From Bacteroides oleiciplenus YIT 12058 (GTDB taxonomy: Bacteria > Bacteroidota > Bacteroidia > Bacteroidales > Bacteroidaceae), in the NCBI RefSeq assembly GCF_000315485.1, contig NZ_JH992940.1, forward strand, positions 1,357,194-1,421,193: 64,000 nt of DNA, read 5' to 3'. Positions within the stretch are counted from its first letter, which is position 1. Each line of letters begins with the position of its first letter. The translations under genes and the position numbers were made by a program. The notes under the pieces were generated by a model that was not told where the DNA came from, searched no databases, and saw nothing but the letters and a program-made list of their open reading frames with translations. Positions 1 through 8,246 of this stretch are shown piece by piece.

Positions 1-194
1 CTTAGCCTTGTGATTTATAGGTATTTTATTGTTTCACCTACCACCTCCCCCTACGGGTACTCACCCCCTCCGACTCCCCCGTTATCGGGGGAGAGCAACC
101 TCCCGGGAGGAGGAGAATTGAGATAGTGCTGTTTATCATTTGCCTCATTACTAATCACTAAACGCTAATCACTAATCACTTTTGTTCCTTTCTA
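1..194. repeat. Dispersed intergenic repeat, copy 1
   Basis: This gene-free stretch is nearly identical to 55687-55848. Both share the AT-rich start around TTATAGGTATTTTATTG, a C-rich middle, and the tail with repeated TAATCACTAA words ending near TTTTGTTC. Copy 1 is about 30 bp longer because its middle holds an extra hairpin (CTCCCCCG / CGGGGGAG, about 79-98). It lies just after the stop codon of the minus-strand gene at 216-2246. No coding potential is seen. Confidence 0.85.
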
Positions 195-215
195 TTCCGT
201 TATGAATTATTCGTT

Positions 216-2246
216 TCAATATTTTTCCTTCCTTTCAAACTCCCCATCTTCCGTATAATATTTCCAAGTCCCCTTAGGTTGGTTTTTGGAATACTTGCCG
301 CGGAGTTTTAATTTACCATTCTCATAATATTCGCGGTAGCGCCCATGACGCTTTCCTTCTTTTACTTCCGCTTCACTCTTCAACGCTCCCTCCGGATAGA
401 ACTCCCTCAGGACATTGCCTTCAAACTTCTCGACGTAGAAACGTTCCAATTCACTCATCATTTCCTTCTCGGTATCAGCTTCTTCATTCAGTATGGAGTC
501 CTCCCCCGTTGCTTCATCTTCTTCATCGGCATCAACCGCCATAACCGCTTGAGGGCTGTACGGACTATAATCCATCACATATCGCAGGGAGGCCGACCGG
601 CCCTCTCCCGTAATCTGCATGGTCCAGTAGGGAAACGAATACAAAATATCCTTATCAGCCTGCATTTGCTTCCAAGTGAGCGCATTTACCATCGGCTTCA
701 ACTGAGAGTAAAACTTCTGCACATCCATATACAAGAAAACCGTGGAACTTGAATTCAAATACGAAAACGCATTCTTAAATCCCGGATTATCTTTTAGCAA
801 ATTCTTCTGCTCATAATCTTCCACAAACGAGAGCAGGGATGATGCCTTATTGCTAAACACCACATAATCGTCCACATACGTATAGTATGGCTTCTCGAAT
901 TTATCAAACAACCCGCCGAAGAACAAACGGAAGAAGCCTTTCATCTCTACATAATTGATATCGAAACCTTTATAATCAACCGTTTTAATCCGGAGCGGGG
1001 TGCGGCGCCTGATTTTCTTTTCAATAAACTCCATGTTTTCACGGGCATCTTTCATGTTCTTAGCCCCAATAGCCAGGATAAGTTCGGGGTCATGCCCCAG
1101 CAACCCCGGCTCAGATTGTGTTATGGCAAACTCCCCCGACATCCAACTCAGGAAATTCTCTTCCAGAGATATGCCGAACAGCCCTTCAATCTTCTTCCGT
1201 GAACTTTCATAAGAATCATACAATTGCTTATCATGGAGAGAAAGTGCATTTTCCAGTTCCTTCATGAACGTCACCGGATTACTAAAGCCAATATTCGTGT
1301 AAAGGGCGGTTCGTCCGGAGAGGATTTCATGCGCCTTCATTTTATGTTTTCCGGAATTCAACATGGCGGTGACATAAGGATCAGCCGTATCCTTGCACAA
1401 TGTATAGCCTTTCACTTCCATCCGGTGTCTGTCCGTATCGAAATAAAGTCCGCCAAAACCCATGGACTTACTAAACAGATCCACATATTCGTTCCTGGCT
1501 CCCAGATAAATAGTCATAAACTGGGGCAGATATTCGTAGTTGACAAATACCTGGACAAGTCCTTTGCCTGAAACCAACTTCCGGGCTTCCATAAAAGAGT
1601 GGTCGAGCCCTATTTTAGGTTTATTGCGCGAATTGATGGCGGACTCCACAAGCCAAGAGGTATAGGAACCTATAAAGTGATTGTCCACAAAGGCACAATA
1701 AAAAATATCCTGCGTATCCGGATTATGCATCTCAAGGATATTTATGCCACTATGCATGCGGTTAGTCACCGGATTACCAGCCATCACCAGCACCGTTTCA
1801 AGCTGGCTTTTCAATAAATCCAACTTGGAGGCTTTCTGCATATCCAGCACAATCAGGAAATCCCAGTCGGTGGCACGGACCTTATGGATTGAAATAAGCA
1901 TATCCCGCTTGCCAACCAGCGACAATAACATTTTATTACTTCTGACCACCTCGTCAAGCGTCTCGACGTTCTTTGCAACCTCTTCAAAGGCTTTCGCATT
2001 CTTCAAGCATTGCCACGTGGCGCTCCTGCTGAACTTTCCCCAATCATCAATCGGAGCCGATGATTGAATGATGAATGCCGCATCCTCAGGCACCAGATAG
2101 ATTTGCTGAATGTTGCGGTCGGGCAAGATGAACACACAAAACATGGAGTACACAAAGTAGACCGCCAGGGCCAAGCCAGCCCCTACGAAAGTTCTTTTTA
2201 CTATTTTCCCGGTGCTTTTCTTCTTCCCATTGACTAATTCATCCAT
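216..2246 (-). CDS. DUF3352-like membrane-anchored protein with YwqK/MORN-like C-terminus
   Basis: The 676-residue protein has a short basic N-terminus and one membrane segment at about residues 21-41, so most of it should lie outside the cytoplasm. The long middle (about 45-560) resembles DUF3352-type proteins of Bacteroidetes, whose function is unknown. An acidic linker (about 575-600) precedes roughly 60 residues with repeated Tyr/Gly patterns (REFYPEGALK, REYYENGKLK, WKYYTEDGEF), typical of YwqK/MORN-like repeats. The start codon lies 2 nt after the stop of the upstream HAD-thioesterase gene, so the two are probably translationally coupled and driven by the promoter at 3508-3515. The DUF3352 label comes from overall resemblance and is tentative; the topology and the repeats are directly visible. 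Confidence 0.85.
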   Translation of the reverse strand: MDELVNGKKKSTGKIVKRTFVGAGLALAVYFVYSMFCVFILPDRNIQQIYLVPEDAAFIIQSSAPIDDWGKFSRSATWQCLKNAKAFEEVAKNVETLDEVVRSNKMLLSLVGKRDMLISIHKVRATDWDFLIVLDMQKASKLDLLKSQLETVLVMAGNPVTNRMHSGINILEMHNPDTQDIFYCAFVDNHFIGSYTSWLVESAINSRNKPKIGLDHSFMEARKLVSGKGLVQVFVNYEYLPQFMTIYLGARNEYVDLFSKSMGFGGLYFDTDRHRMEVKGYTLCKDTADPYVTAMLNSGKHKMKAHEILSGRTALYTNIGFSNPVTFMKELENALSLHDKQLYDSYESSRKKIEGLFGISLEENFLSWMSGEFAITQSEPGLLGHDPELILAIGAKNMKDARENMEFIEKKIRRRTPLRIKTVDYKGFDINYVEMKGFFRLFFGGLFDKFEKPYYTYVDDYVVFSNKASSLLSFVEDYEQKNLLKDNPGFKNAFSYLNSSSTVFLYMDVQKFYSQLKPMVNALTWKQMQADKDILYSFPYWTMQITGEGRSASLRYVMDYSPYSPQAVMAVDADEEDEATGEDSILNEEADTEKEMMSELERFYVEKFEGNVLREFYPEGALKSEAEVKEGKRHGRYREYYENGKLKLRGKYSKNQPKGTWKYYTEDGEFERKEKY

Positions 2247-2248
2247 CC

Positions 2249-3481
2249 CTATCCTTTTTTCAATATGCTATTCACCACGCGCACCGAAGATACCAGTTTA
2301 GCCGTCGAAGTGAACACATCTACATTCCAGACATGCGAGGAACGGCCTTTATGCACGATAGTCGCCACCGCTCTTACCGTGTCTCCTTCGTGAGCCGAAG
2401 AAATATGGTTTCCGCTGACTTGCATGCCGACCACTATTTCATCCGGCTTGCAAAGTATCATCGAGCCCAGTCCGGCAACCGTCTCCGCCAGTGCCAGACT
2501 GGCACCTCCGTGCAGAATGCCGAAAGGTTGGCGGGTGCGTTCGTCCACCGGCATGGTGGCCTCTACCCTATCTTCGGAAGCGTAAGTATATTGTATGCCC
2601 AGATTTCCCATCAGAGCATGGCGTGCACGCTGGTTGAGTTGTTCCAAGGGTACGTCGGCAGGGCGGATTTCGGCAAGGATGGCCTTCTCTACCGCCTCAG
2701 CCACTCCGTCTTCGTCATTGGATGCGGTAATCCGGTCGGCACAAACTTTTACAGAGTCTTGTGCGTTTCCCATGGCAATGCCCAGCCCGGCGGATTGTAT
2801 CATGGAGACATCGCAAACTCCGTCGCCAATGGCGATGACTTCTTCCGAACTAACACCCAGTTTCTCAAGCAAAGCGCCCAGCGTATTGGATTTATCAATG
2901 GAACAAGGCACCACTTCGAGAAAATAGGGTTCCGAACGAAACACGTCCAGCGCTCCGTTCAATCTCCGGCGCCAGTGGTTTTCCAAGCCCACCAGCGCTT
3001 CTTCGTCATCGCTGACCAGCATGCACTTGCATGGGGCAAAGTCCACCGCTATCGAGAACTCCGTTTCCGTCACAATCTTCAGTCCATTCAGTTCTGCTTC
3101 GCGGCGTATGTGCTCATTTTCGGGTGTATCGGTGATAAGGGTATCTTCGTGATAAGTAAAGATGGCAAATCCGTTTTTGCGGGATTTCTTTTCAAGATAA
3201 GGCAACATTTCGGGGTTTATCCGGCGCTCAAACAGGAGTTCGCCGTTTTGGGCATTGATAATCTGCCCGCCGTTATAGGAGAGGATGAAGCCTCCGTAAT
3301 TGCCCAATTCCAGAGTTTTGGCAATAGGCATAAGGCCATACGTCGGTCTGCCGGAAGCCAGCACGATACGCACGCCCATCTGTTGCACCTTCAACAAGGC
3401 GGCCAGCGTGCGCTTACTGATTTTCTTTTCACTATCGAGCAGAGTTCCGTCTACATCAAGAACTAATAATTTGTATTTCAT
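2249..3481 (-). CDS. Cof-type HAD phosphatase fused to a hotdog thioesterase
   Basis: Residues 1 to about 270 form a Cof/IIB HAD-family phosphatase: motif I LDVDGTLLDS at residues 8-17 (nucleophile Asp9) and a C-terminal GDGVCDVSM motif for Mg binding. Residues from about 285 to 410 form a PaaI-type hotdog acyl-CoA thioesterase, with the characteristic GILHGGASLALAE motif. HAD members hydrolyse phosphate esters and PaaI-type hotdogs hydrolyse acyl-CoAs; the substrates here are unknown. Such thioesterases include DHNA-CoA hydrolases of menaquinone synthesis, but no men gene is nearby. It is the first gene of a two-gene operon with the DUF3352-like gene. Confidence 0.93.
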   Translation of the reverse strand: MKYKLLVLDVDGTLLDSEKKISKRTLAALLKVQQMGVRIVLASGRPTYGLMPIAKTLELGNYGGFILSYNGGQIINAQNGELLFERRINPEMLPYLEKKSRKNGFAIFTYHEDTLITDTPENEHIRREAELNGLKIVTETEFSIAVDFAPCKCMLVSDDEEALVGLENHWRRRLNGALDVFRSEPYFLEVVPCSIDKSNTLGALLEKLGVSSEEVIAIGDGVCDVSMIQSAGLGIAMGNAQDSVKVCADRITASNDEDGVAEAVEKAILAEIRPADVPLEQLNQRARHALMGNLGIQYTYASEDRVEATMPVDERTRQPFGILHGGASLALAETVAGLGSMILCKPDEIVVGMQVSGNHISSAHEGDTVRAVATIVHKGRSSHVWNVDVFTSTAKLVSSVRVVNSILKKG

Positions 3482-3507
3482 GACTTACCGGTTTTAAGTT
3501 AATGAAA

Positions 3508-3515
3508 CAAAGGTA
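3508..3515 (-). promoter_or_regulatory. Bacteroides -7 promoter box for the HAD-thioesterase operon
   Basis: On the minus strand this reads TACCTTTG, matching the TAnnTTTG consensus, 26 nt before the start codon at 3481. It is arranged divergently from the box at 3579-3586. No clear -33 TTTG was assigned. Confidence 0.6.
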
Positions 3516-3578
3516 AAGTTATTCGAGAGAAAACACAATAAGTGACGGGGTTTTTCTTCTTTTTAGAGAATTCTTTTC

Positions 3579-3586
3579 TACCTTTG
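3579..3586 (+). promoter_or_regulatory. Bacteroides -7 promoter box for the MazG/helicase module
   Basis: TACCTTTG matches the TAnnTTTG consensus and ends 46 nt before the MazG start codon, leaving a short untranslated leader. Confidence 0.6.
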
Positions 3587-3632
3587 TCACACAATCGAGT
3601 TATAACATATTCTTCACAAAAATAGAAAGCCC

Positions 3633-3974
3633 ATGAAGACTAACAAATCCGAAATGCAAGAAATTATGGAAAGAATCGTCTCATTCACACAAGAAAGAGA
3701 TTGGGATCAATTCCATAATGGAAAAGACTTAGCCTTAGCACTTTCGATAGAAGCTTCGGAACTAAATGAGGCTTTTCTTTGGAAAAATGCCCAAGAAGTC
3801 AATATTGATAAAGTAAAAGAGGAACTGGCCGATATAATGAATTATGCATTTCTTATAGCACATAAATATGATTTAGACCTTAAAGAAATCATATTGGCAA
3901 AACTTGCAAAGAATGCGGAGAAATATCCAGTAGACAAGTCAAAAGGAAACGCTAAAAAATATACTGAACTATGA
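3633..3974 (+). CDS. MazG-like nucleotide pyrophosphohydrolase
   Basis: This 113-residue all-helical protein carries the MazG signature: E40-x-x-E43 in EASELNE and E64-x-x-D67 in EELADIMNYA, the acidic residues that bind Mg in this family. It is the single-domain, dimer-forming size, so it should hydrolyse a nucleoside triphosphate to monophosphate and pyrophosphate; the substrate is unknown. Its stop codon overlaps the next start in an ATGA arrangement (3971-3974), so it is translationally coupled to the large helicase-like protein. Its codon usage is more AT-rich than the genes on either side, consistent with horizontal acquisition. Coupling to a nuclease/helicase-like protein suggests nucleotide-pool manipulation in defence, which is inference. 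Confidence 0.92.
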   Translation: MKTNKSEMQEIMERIVSFTQERDWDQFHNGKDLALALSIEASELNEAFLWKNAQEVNIDKVKEELADIMNYAFLIAHKYDLDLKEIILAKLAKNAEKYPVDKSKGNAKKYTEL

Positions 3975-6331
3975 TTGTTTACCATGCTTCTAAAAAAGGA
4001 TTCATAAGAGATGTCTTCAACGGAAACATTGCAGATGAAATAGATCATGCATTTATGGCACATCTCGGAAGACATACTTCTCCAAACGAGGTGAGGTCAT
4101 GGAGAAATTCAATGATGTATATGTATAAGGTCATTGATACGCCAGACATACCGGACACTTCCAGCATTGCAATTGAATACCAGATACCATTAACTTCTAA
4201 ACGAGTCGATTTTATTATTTCCGGATTAGATGAGAATCAAAAAGGAAACATAGTCATCATTGAACTTAAGCAATGGGAACAGGCCAAATTATCAAGTAAG
4301 TCCGGAGTGGTTCAAACCCGGTTCCAACACGGAGAAAGCGAAGTTACCCACCCATCATATCAGGCATGGTCTTATGCTTATATGCTGACAAACTATAATG
4401 AGACAATCAGAGAACAACAAATAGAACTTTCTCCATGTGCCTTCTTGCACAATTATCAATCAGATAATATCATAGCCAATGCATGCTATCAGGAATACAT
4501 TGAAAAGGCACCTGTGTTCTTTAAATCTGATGCCCAGAAGTTACAAGATTTCATTAAGAAACGCATCAAATTCGGAGCTAAAGACGATATCATCTGGCTT
4601 ATTGATAAAGGGAAGTTGAGACCTTCCAAGCAATTAGCAGACACTTTACTCTCCATGCTACATGGCAATCAGGAGTTTGTTTTATTGGACGATCAAAAGA
4701 TTGTTTACGAAACGGCATTAGAACTGGCGCGGAATACCGCAAGCGGGAAGAAACATGTCTTAATCGTGGAAGGAGGACCCGGCACAGGTAAAAGTGTTGT
4801 GGCCGTAAATCTTCTGATACAACTGACCAAAGAAGGGTTAGTAGCCCAGTATGTATCCAAAAATGCAGCACCGAGAGATGTGTACACCGTAAAACTCAGC
4901 GGTAGTTATCAAAAGAGTTTTATCAATAATTTATTTGTTGGAAGCGGGAGCTTTATAGATGCGCCGGCAAATGTTTTTGATGCTCTAATTATTGATGAAG
5001 CCCATCGATTAAACCTTAAAAGTGGTCTATACGGCAACCTTGGCGAGAACCAGATTCTTGAAATCATACGTGCCGCTAAATTCTCTGTATTTTTTGTTGA
5101 TGACAGGCAAAGAGTACATATTAAAGACATCGGTTCCAAAAAGGCTATTGAGAAAGTTGCGGAAAGTTGTGGCGCCATTGCACATTATGCCAAATTAAGT
5201 TCTCAATTCCGTTGTAACGGGTCGGACGGATACCTCAGTTGGCTGGACAACACGTTGCAAATAAAAGAGACCGCTAACATTCACCTTTCATCAGAAGATT
5301 ATGATTTCAGAATTTTTTCTGACCCCAATGAATTACTCGACACAATAAAAGTAAAAAATAAAATAAACAATCGTGCAAGAGTCGTAGCGGGTTATTGCTG
5401 GGACTGGAATAGTAAAAAAGACCCTGATGCTTTTGACATAGTAATACCAGAGTTCAATTTCAAGAAAAGATGGAATCTCAGTTCTGATAAAAATCTCTGG
5501 ATTATCGGGAACAATTCGGTCAATGAAATCGGATGTATCCATACCTGCCAAGGATTAGAACTGGATTATATCGGGGTCATTGTTGGCAAAGATATGAGAT
5601 ATGAAAATAACAAGGTAAGCACAGATGTAACCCAGCGTTCCAAACATGACCAATCTGTAAAAGGTTTCAAGTCTCTGCTAAAAGAAAACAAGAAACAGGC
5701 TTTACAAGATGCTGATGAGATTATAAAAAACACTTATAGAACCTTAATGACAAGAGGTATGAAAGGTTGCTACGTGTATTTTTGCGATTCTGCGTTATCC
5801 CAACATTTCATGAACCAACTACAACCTCTGCATGAAGAGAGGAAAGAAATACGCATAGAACCGGAAATTAATGATGACGTCAAGTATATAGATTTCCTTC
5901 CTCTTTATTCCATAAAAGCAGCCTGCGGCTATTTTGGAGAAGGGGAAATTGTAGATGAACTTGGCTGGATAAGAGTGGAAGGCATAGGGAAGCTGAACCG
6001 AAATATGTATATAGTGCAGGCCACAGGGCATTCCATGGAACCAATCATAAATGATGGGGACTACTGTGTCTTCAGAGCTAACCCCGCAGGTAGCCGGCAA
6101 GGCAAAATAGTACTGGCACAACATTACAACTTTTATGACGCTGACTATGCAGGAGGCTATTCGATCAAAATATACCATAGTAAGAAAAAACAAGATGGGT
6201 CAGAAAATTGGACACACGAAGAAATTGTACTTGAACCCAAAAATGCTAATTATAACCCTATAATCATCAATGAAGAAAACTCTGAAGAATTTAGAATTGT
6301 CGGGGAATTCGTTGGAACAATAAAACCCTGA
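3971..6331 (+). CDS. Nuclease-like / DUF2075 helicase / S24-peptidase-like fusion protein
   Basis: The 786-residue protein has three visible parts. At about 60-105 is a PD-(D/E)xK-like pattern (E69, D80 in RVDFII, E98-x-K100 in IIELKQW). At about 255-620 is a DUF2075/SF1-type ATPase: Walker A GGPGTGKS (268-275), Walker B IIDEAHR (340-346), motif III VDDRQ (376-380), then QGLELDYIGV and YRTLMTRGMKG as late helicase motifs. From about 639 to the end is an S24/LexA-like domain with GHSMEPIINDGD (Ser688) and a possible partner Lys733 in YSIKIY. S24 domains self-cleave or act as signal peptidases; no signal or membrane segment is present, so a LexA-like regulatory or self-processing role is more likely. 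The gene overlaps the MazG gene by 4 nt. The module is AT-rich relative to its neighbours. The combination looks like a stress- or phage-responsive system; that role is inference. Confidence 0.9.
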   Translation: MIVYHASKKGFIRDVFNGNIADEIDHAFMAHLGRHTSPNEVRSWRNSMMYMYKVIDTPDIPDTSSIAIEYQIPLTSKRVDFIISGLDENQKGNIVIIELKQWEQAKLSSKSGVVQTRFQHGESEVTHPSYQAWSYAYMLTNYNETIREQQIELSPCAFLHNYQSDNIIANACYQEYIEKAPVFFKSDAQKLQDFIKKRIKFGAKDDIIWLIDKGKLRPSKQLADTLLSMLHGNQEFVLLDDQKIVYETALELARNTASGKKHVLIVEGGPGTGKSVVAVNLLIQLTKEGLVAQYVSKNAAPRDVYTVKLSGSYQKSFINNLFVGSGSFIDAPANVFDALIIDEAHRLNLKSGLYGNLGENQILEIIRAAKFSVFFVDDRQRVHIKDIGSKKAIEKVAESCGAIAHYAKLSSQFRCNGSDGYLSWLDNTLQIKETANIHLSSEDYDFRIFSDPNELLDTIKVKNKINNRARVVAGYCWDWNSKKDPDAFDIVIPEFNFKKRWNLSSDKNLWIIGNNSVNEIGCIHTCQGLELDYIGVIVGKDMRYENNKVSTDVTQRSKHDQSVKGFKSLLKENKKQALQDADEIIKNTYRTLMTRGMKGCYVYFCDSALSQHFMNQLQPLHEERKEIRIEPEINDDVKYIDFLPLYSIKAACGYFGEGEIVDELGWIRVEGIGKLNRNMYIVQATGHSMEPIINDGDYCVFRANPAGSRQGKIVLAQHYNFYDADYAGGYSIKIYHSKKKQDGSENWTHEEIVLEPKNANYNPIIINEENSEEFRIVGEFVGTIKP

Positions 6332-6458
6332 GTATTACTAAAATCAAGTTTAAGCTAAATCAATCAAAATATTAAGAAGCCGCATTTCAGCAAACAAAAT
6401 TTTATCCATACCTTTACAGAGTTCTAATGCACATATACATACTAAATAGGATTTTGAT

Positions 6459-7151
6459 ATGAAGAAACTGATTAGCATGCATTTTATAGGAATATTGGCA
6501 TTAACCATATTGTGTAGCGGATGTAGCACCAACCGCATGGCGGCGGGTGACCCGGGTGCCGTATTGGCCGGAGCCGCCATCGGAGGCAATGTAGGAGGCG
6601 CCATCGGCGGGCTGATAGGCGAGAACAACCGAGGATGGAGAGGAGGTTACCGTGGTTCTGCCATCGGCACCATTGTGGGAACCATTGCCGGAGCCGCCAT
6701 TGCCAATGCCGCCACCGCCCCCAAACAAACGGAAGAATACAGCTACCGGGTAGAGAGAACCCAGCCCACTTATAATTCCCGACCGGAAGCGCGCCCCTCC
6801 GCCATCAATAACCTGAAGATACGCAATATACGTTTCATTGACGATAGCCGCGACCACGTAATCAACGCGGGCGAGAATTGCAAAGTCGTCTTCGAAATTA
6901 TGAACGAAGGAAGCAGGACCGCCTTCAACGTGGTGCCGGTAGTGGCGGAAGTCACGGGCATGAAGCACATCTATATCTCGCCATCCGTCATGATAGAACA
7001 AATCGCTCCCCGCGAAGGCGTGAAATACACCGCCAGCATCAGCGCCGGAGAACGGATAAAGACGGGAGAAGTCATCTTCCGCATTGCCGTAGCCGACGAG
7101 AACGGTGAGGAATATGACTGGCAAGAGTTTTCATTGCCCACCCAACGATGA
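6459..7151 (+). CDS. Glycine-zipper outer-envelope lipoprotein
   Basis: The 230-residue product starts with a lipoprotein signal (lipobox LCSGC, Cys22). Residues about 32-95 are very rich in Gly and Ala with GxxxG-type spacing (GAAIGGNVGGAIGGLIG and GTIVGTIAGAAIA), a glycine-zipper membrane-interaction region. The rest (about 120-230) is a beta-rich domain with conserved-looking NxGENCKVVFEI and WQEFSLP segments, probably a periplasmic or surface Ig-like fold. No enzymatic motif is seen. Its composition is clearly more GC-rich than the preceding helicase module. A 59-residue gene follows 27 nt downstream and may be cotranscribed. Confidence 0.88.
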   Translation: MKKLISMHFIGILALTILCSGCSTNRMAAGDPGAVLAGAAIGGNVGGAIGGLIGENNRGWRGGYRGSAIGTIVGTIAGAAIANAATAPKQTEEYSYRVERTQPTYNSRPEARPSAINNLKIRNIRFIDDSRDHVINAGENCKVVFEIMNEGSRTAFNVVPVVAEVTGMKHIYISPSVMIEQIAPREGVKYTASISAGERIKTGEVIFRIAVADENGEEYDWQEFSLPTQR

Positions 7152-7178
7152 ACAATCTCTAATTAAAACAATAAAATC

Positions 7179-7358
7179 ATGGCCGACAACTATTTAGAAA
7201 AGCAATACGAAGCATACGAAGCAAGAAAAGCCGCTTGGGAAAAAGAACGCAAATACGGGAAGAAGCACTCCCTTGCCAAGCGCCCGAAAACGGAGGAAAA
7301 GTCAAAAGGGAGTGAAAACACACCCCCTATCACGTCCCATCCGGAAAGTACTATTTAA
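7179..7358 (+). CDS. Small charged hypothetical protein (59 aa)
   Basis: An ATG-started frame encodes 59 residues beginning MADNYLEKQYEAYEARKAAW and ending HPESTI. It is rich in Lys, Glu, Ala and Tyr, helical in the first half and disordered in the second. It lies 27 nt after the lipoprotein stop. Its last 8 nt overlap the convergent metallo-hydrolase gene. I do not recognise a named family; the composition and start look like a real small protein rather than chance. Confidence 0.65.
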   Translation: MADNYLEKQYEAYEARKAAWEKERKYGKKHSLAKRPKTEEKSKGSENTPPITSHPESTI

Positions 7359-8208
7359 ATCCCGGAGGCGGCAAATGCATTCCCGCCATTGTCAATCCAT
7401 TTTCTTTGGCATACCGGAGGAAGTGTTTACGTGACTTCACCGCCGCATCCTTATCCATATCGTAGGAGGCACAGATTTCGGGATGTTCCAATTGAAGGGC
7501 AGCTCCGTGAATCAAATCGGCTATCACCAATAGCTTGCCTGCCTGGTATACCGTATGGCCGGGAGTGTGCCCTTTCGCATTCATGGCAACCACATTCCCC
7601 GGCAAGGTTTCACCAAATTCAAACAGGTGCAAACGGTCCTTATAAGCGTTCATGGTCTTCACCACTTGCGCATTCCTATCGGAAGGCATCTTGAGCCAGG
7701 CATCATACTCTACTTTCGATGCATACACCTCGGCATTAGGGAAGACAATGCTATCTCCCTTCATCATCCCTCCGATGTGGTCACCGTGGAAGTGGGTGAG
7801 ATACATATACTTGATGTCAGCCGGATTCACGCCCAAAGAGGCAAGTCCCGGTAACAGGCGGCTATCCGGCGCTCCCATTCCCGTATCAAACAAAATGTGA
7901 ATGCCATCCGTTTCTACCAGAAAAGTACTCATTGAAGAGGGTATCCCGTTTTGCAACTTCAAGCTATCTATCAGTGCATCACTGGCATCGGCGAAAAGCG
8001 TCCTCTCCATAAGACGTTCTTTTGCATTATCCTGTATCCAAGTGACCTTCACTCCATCCAGTTGTAGGGTTTTCAAACCGTCACATGTCATAGTTGTACT
8101 ATCCATACTTGCTTCCTCATTAGTTTGTTTCTTTGCACCGCCGCCACAACCGACCAGCAACAATACAACTGACGAAACAACCCAATATCTCCATGTTTTG
8201 TTCTTCAT
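7351..8208 (-). CDS. Metallo-beta-lactamase-fold hydrolase, lipoprotein
   Basis: The start is taken at the Met that opens a lipoprotein signal (MKNKTWRYWVV..., lipobox LLVGC); a longer frame upstream only adds an unlikely extension. The 285-residue product carries the MBL zinc motif HFHGDHIGG, a later GHTPGHT with a zinc-ligand His, and DLIHG with the bridging Asp. It resembles the MBL hydrolases that act on lactones or other small esters. The lipobox suggests attachment to a membrane, facing the periplasm. It lies 38 nt downstream of the histidine kinase gene on the same strand and could be cotranscribed with it. The substrate is unknown. Confidence 0.9.
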   Translation of the reverse strand: MKNKTWRYWVVSSVVLLLVGCGGGAKKQTNEEASMDSTTMTCDGLKTLQLDGVKVTWIQDNAKERLMERTLFADASDALIDSLKLQNGIPSSMSTFLVETDGIHILFDTGMGAPDSRLLPGLASLGVNPADIKYMYLTHFHGDHIGGMMKGDSIVFPNAEVYASKVEYDAWLKMPSDRNAQVVKTMNAYKDRLHLFEFGETLPGNVVAMNAKGHTPGHTVYQAGKLLVIADLIHGAALQLEHPEICASYDMDKDAAVKSRKHFLRYAKENGLTMAGMHLPPPGFK

Positions 8209-8246
8209 TGGCCTACTAATTTTTAGTTCATGAATAATAGTTTTGA

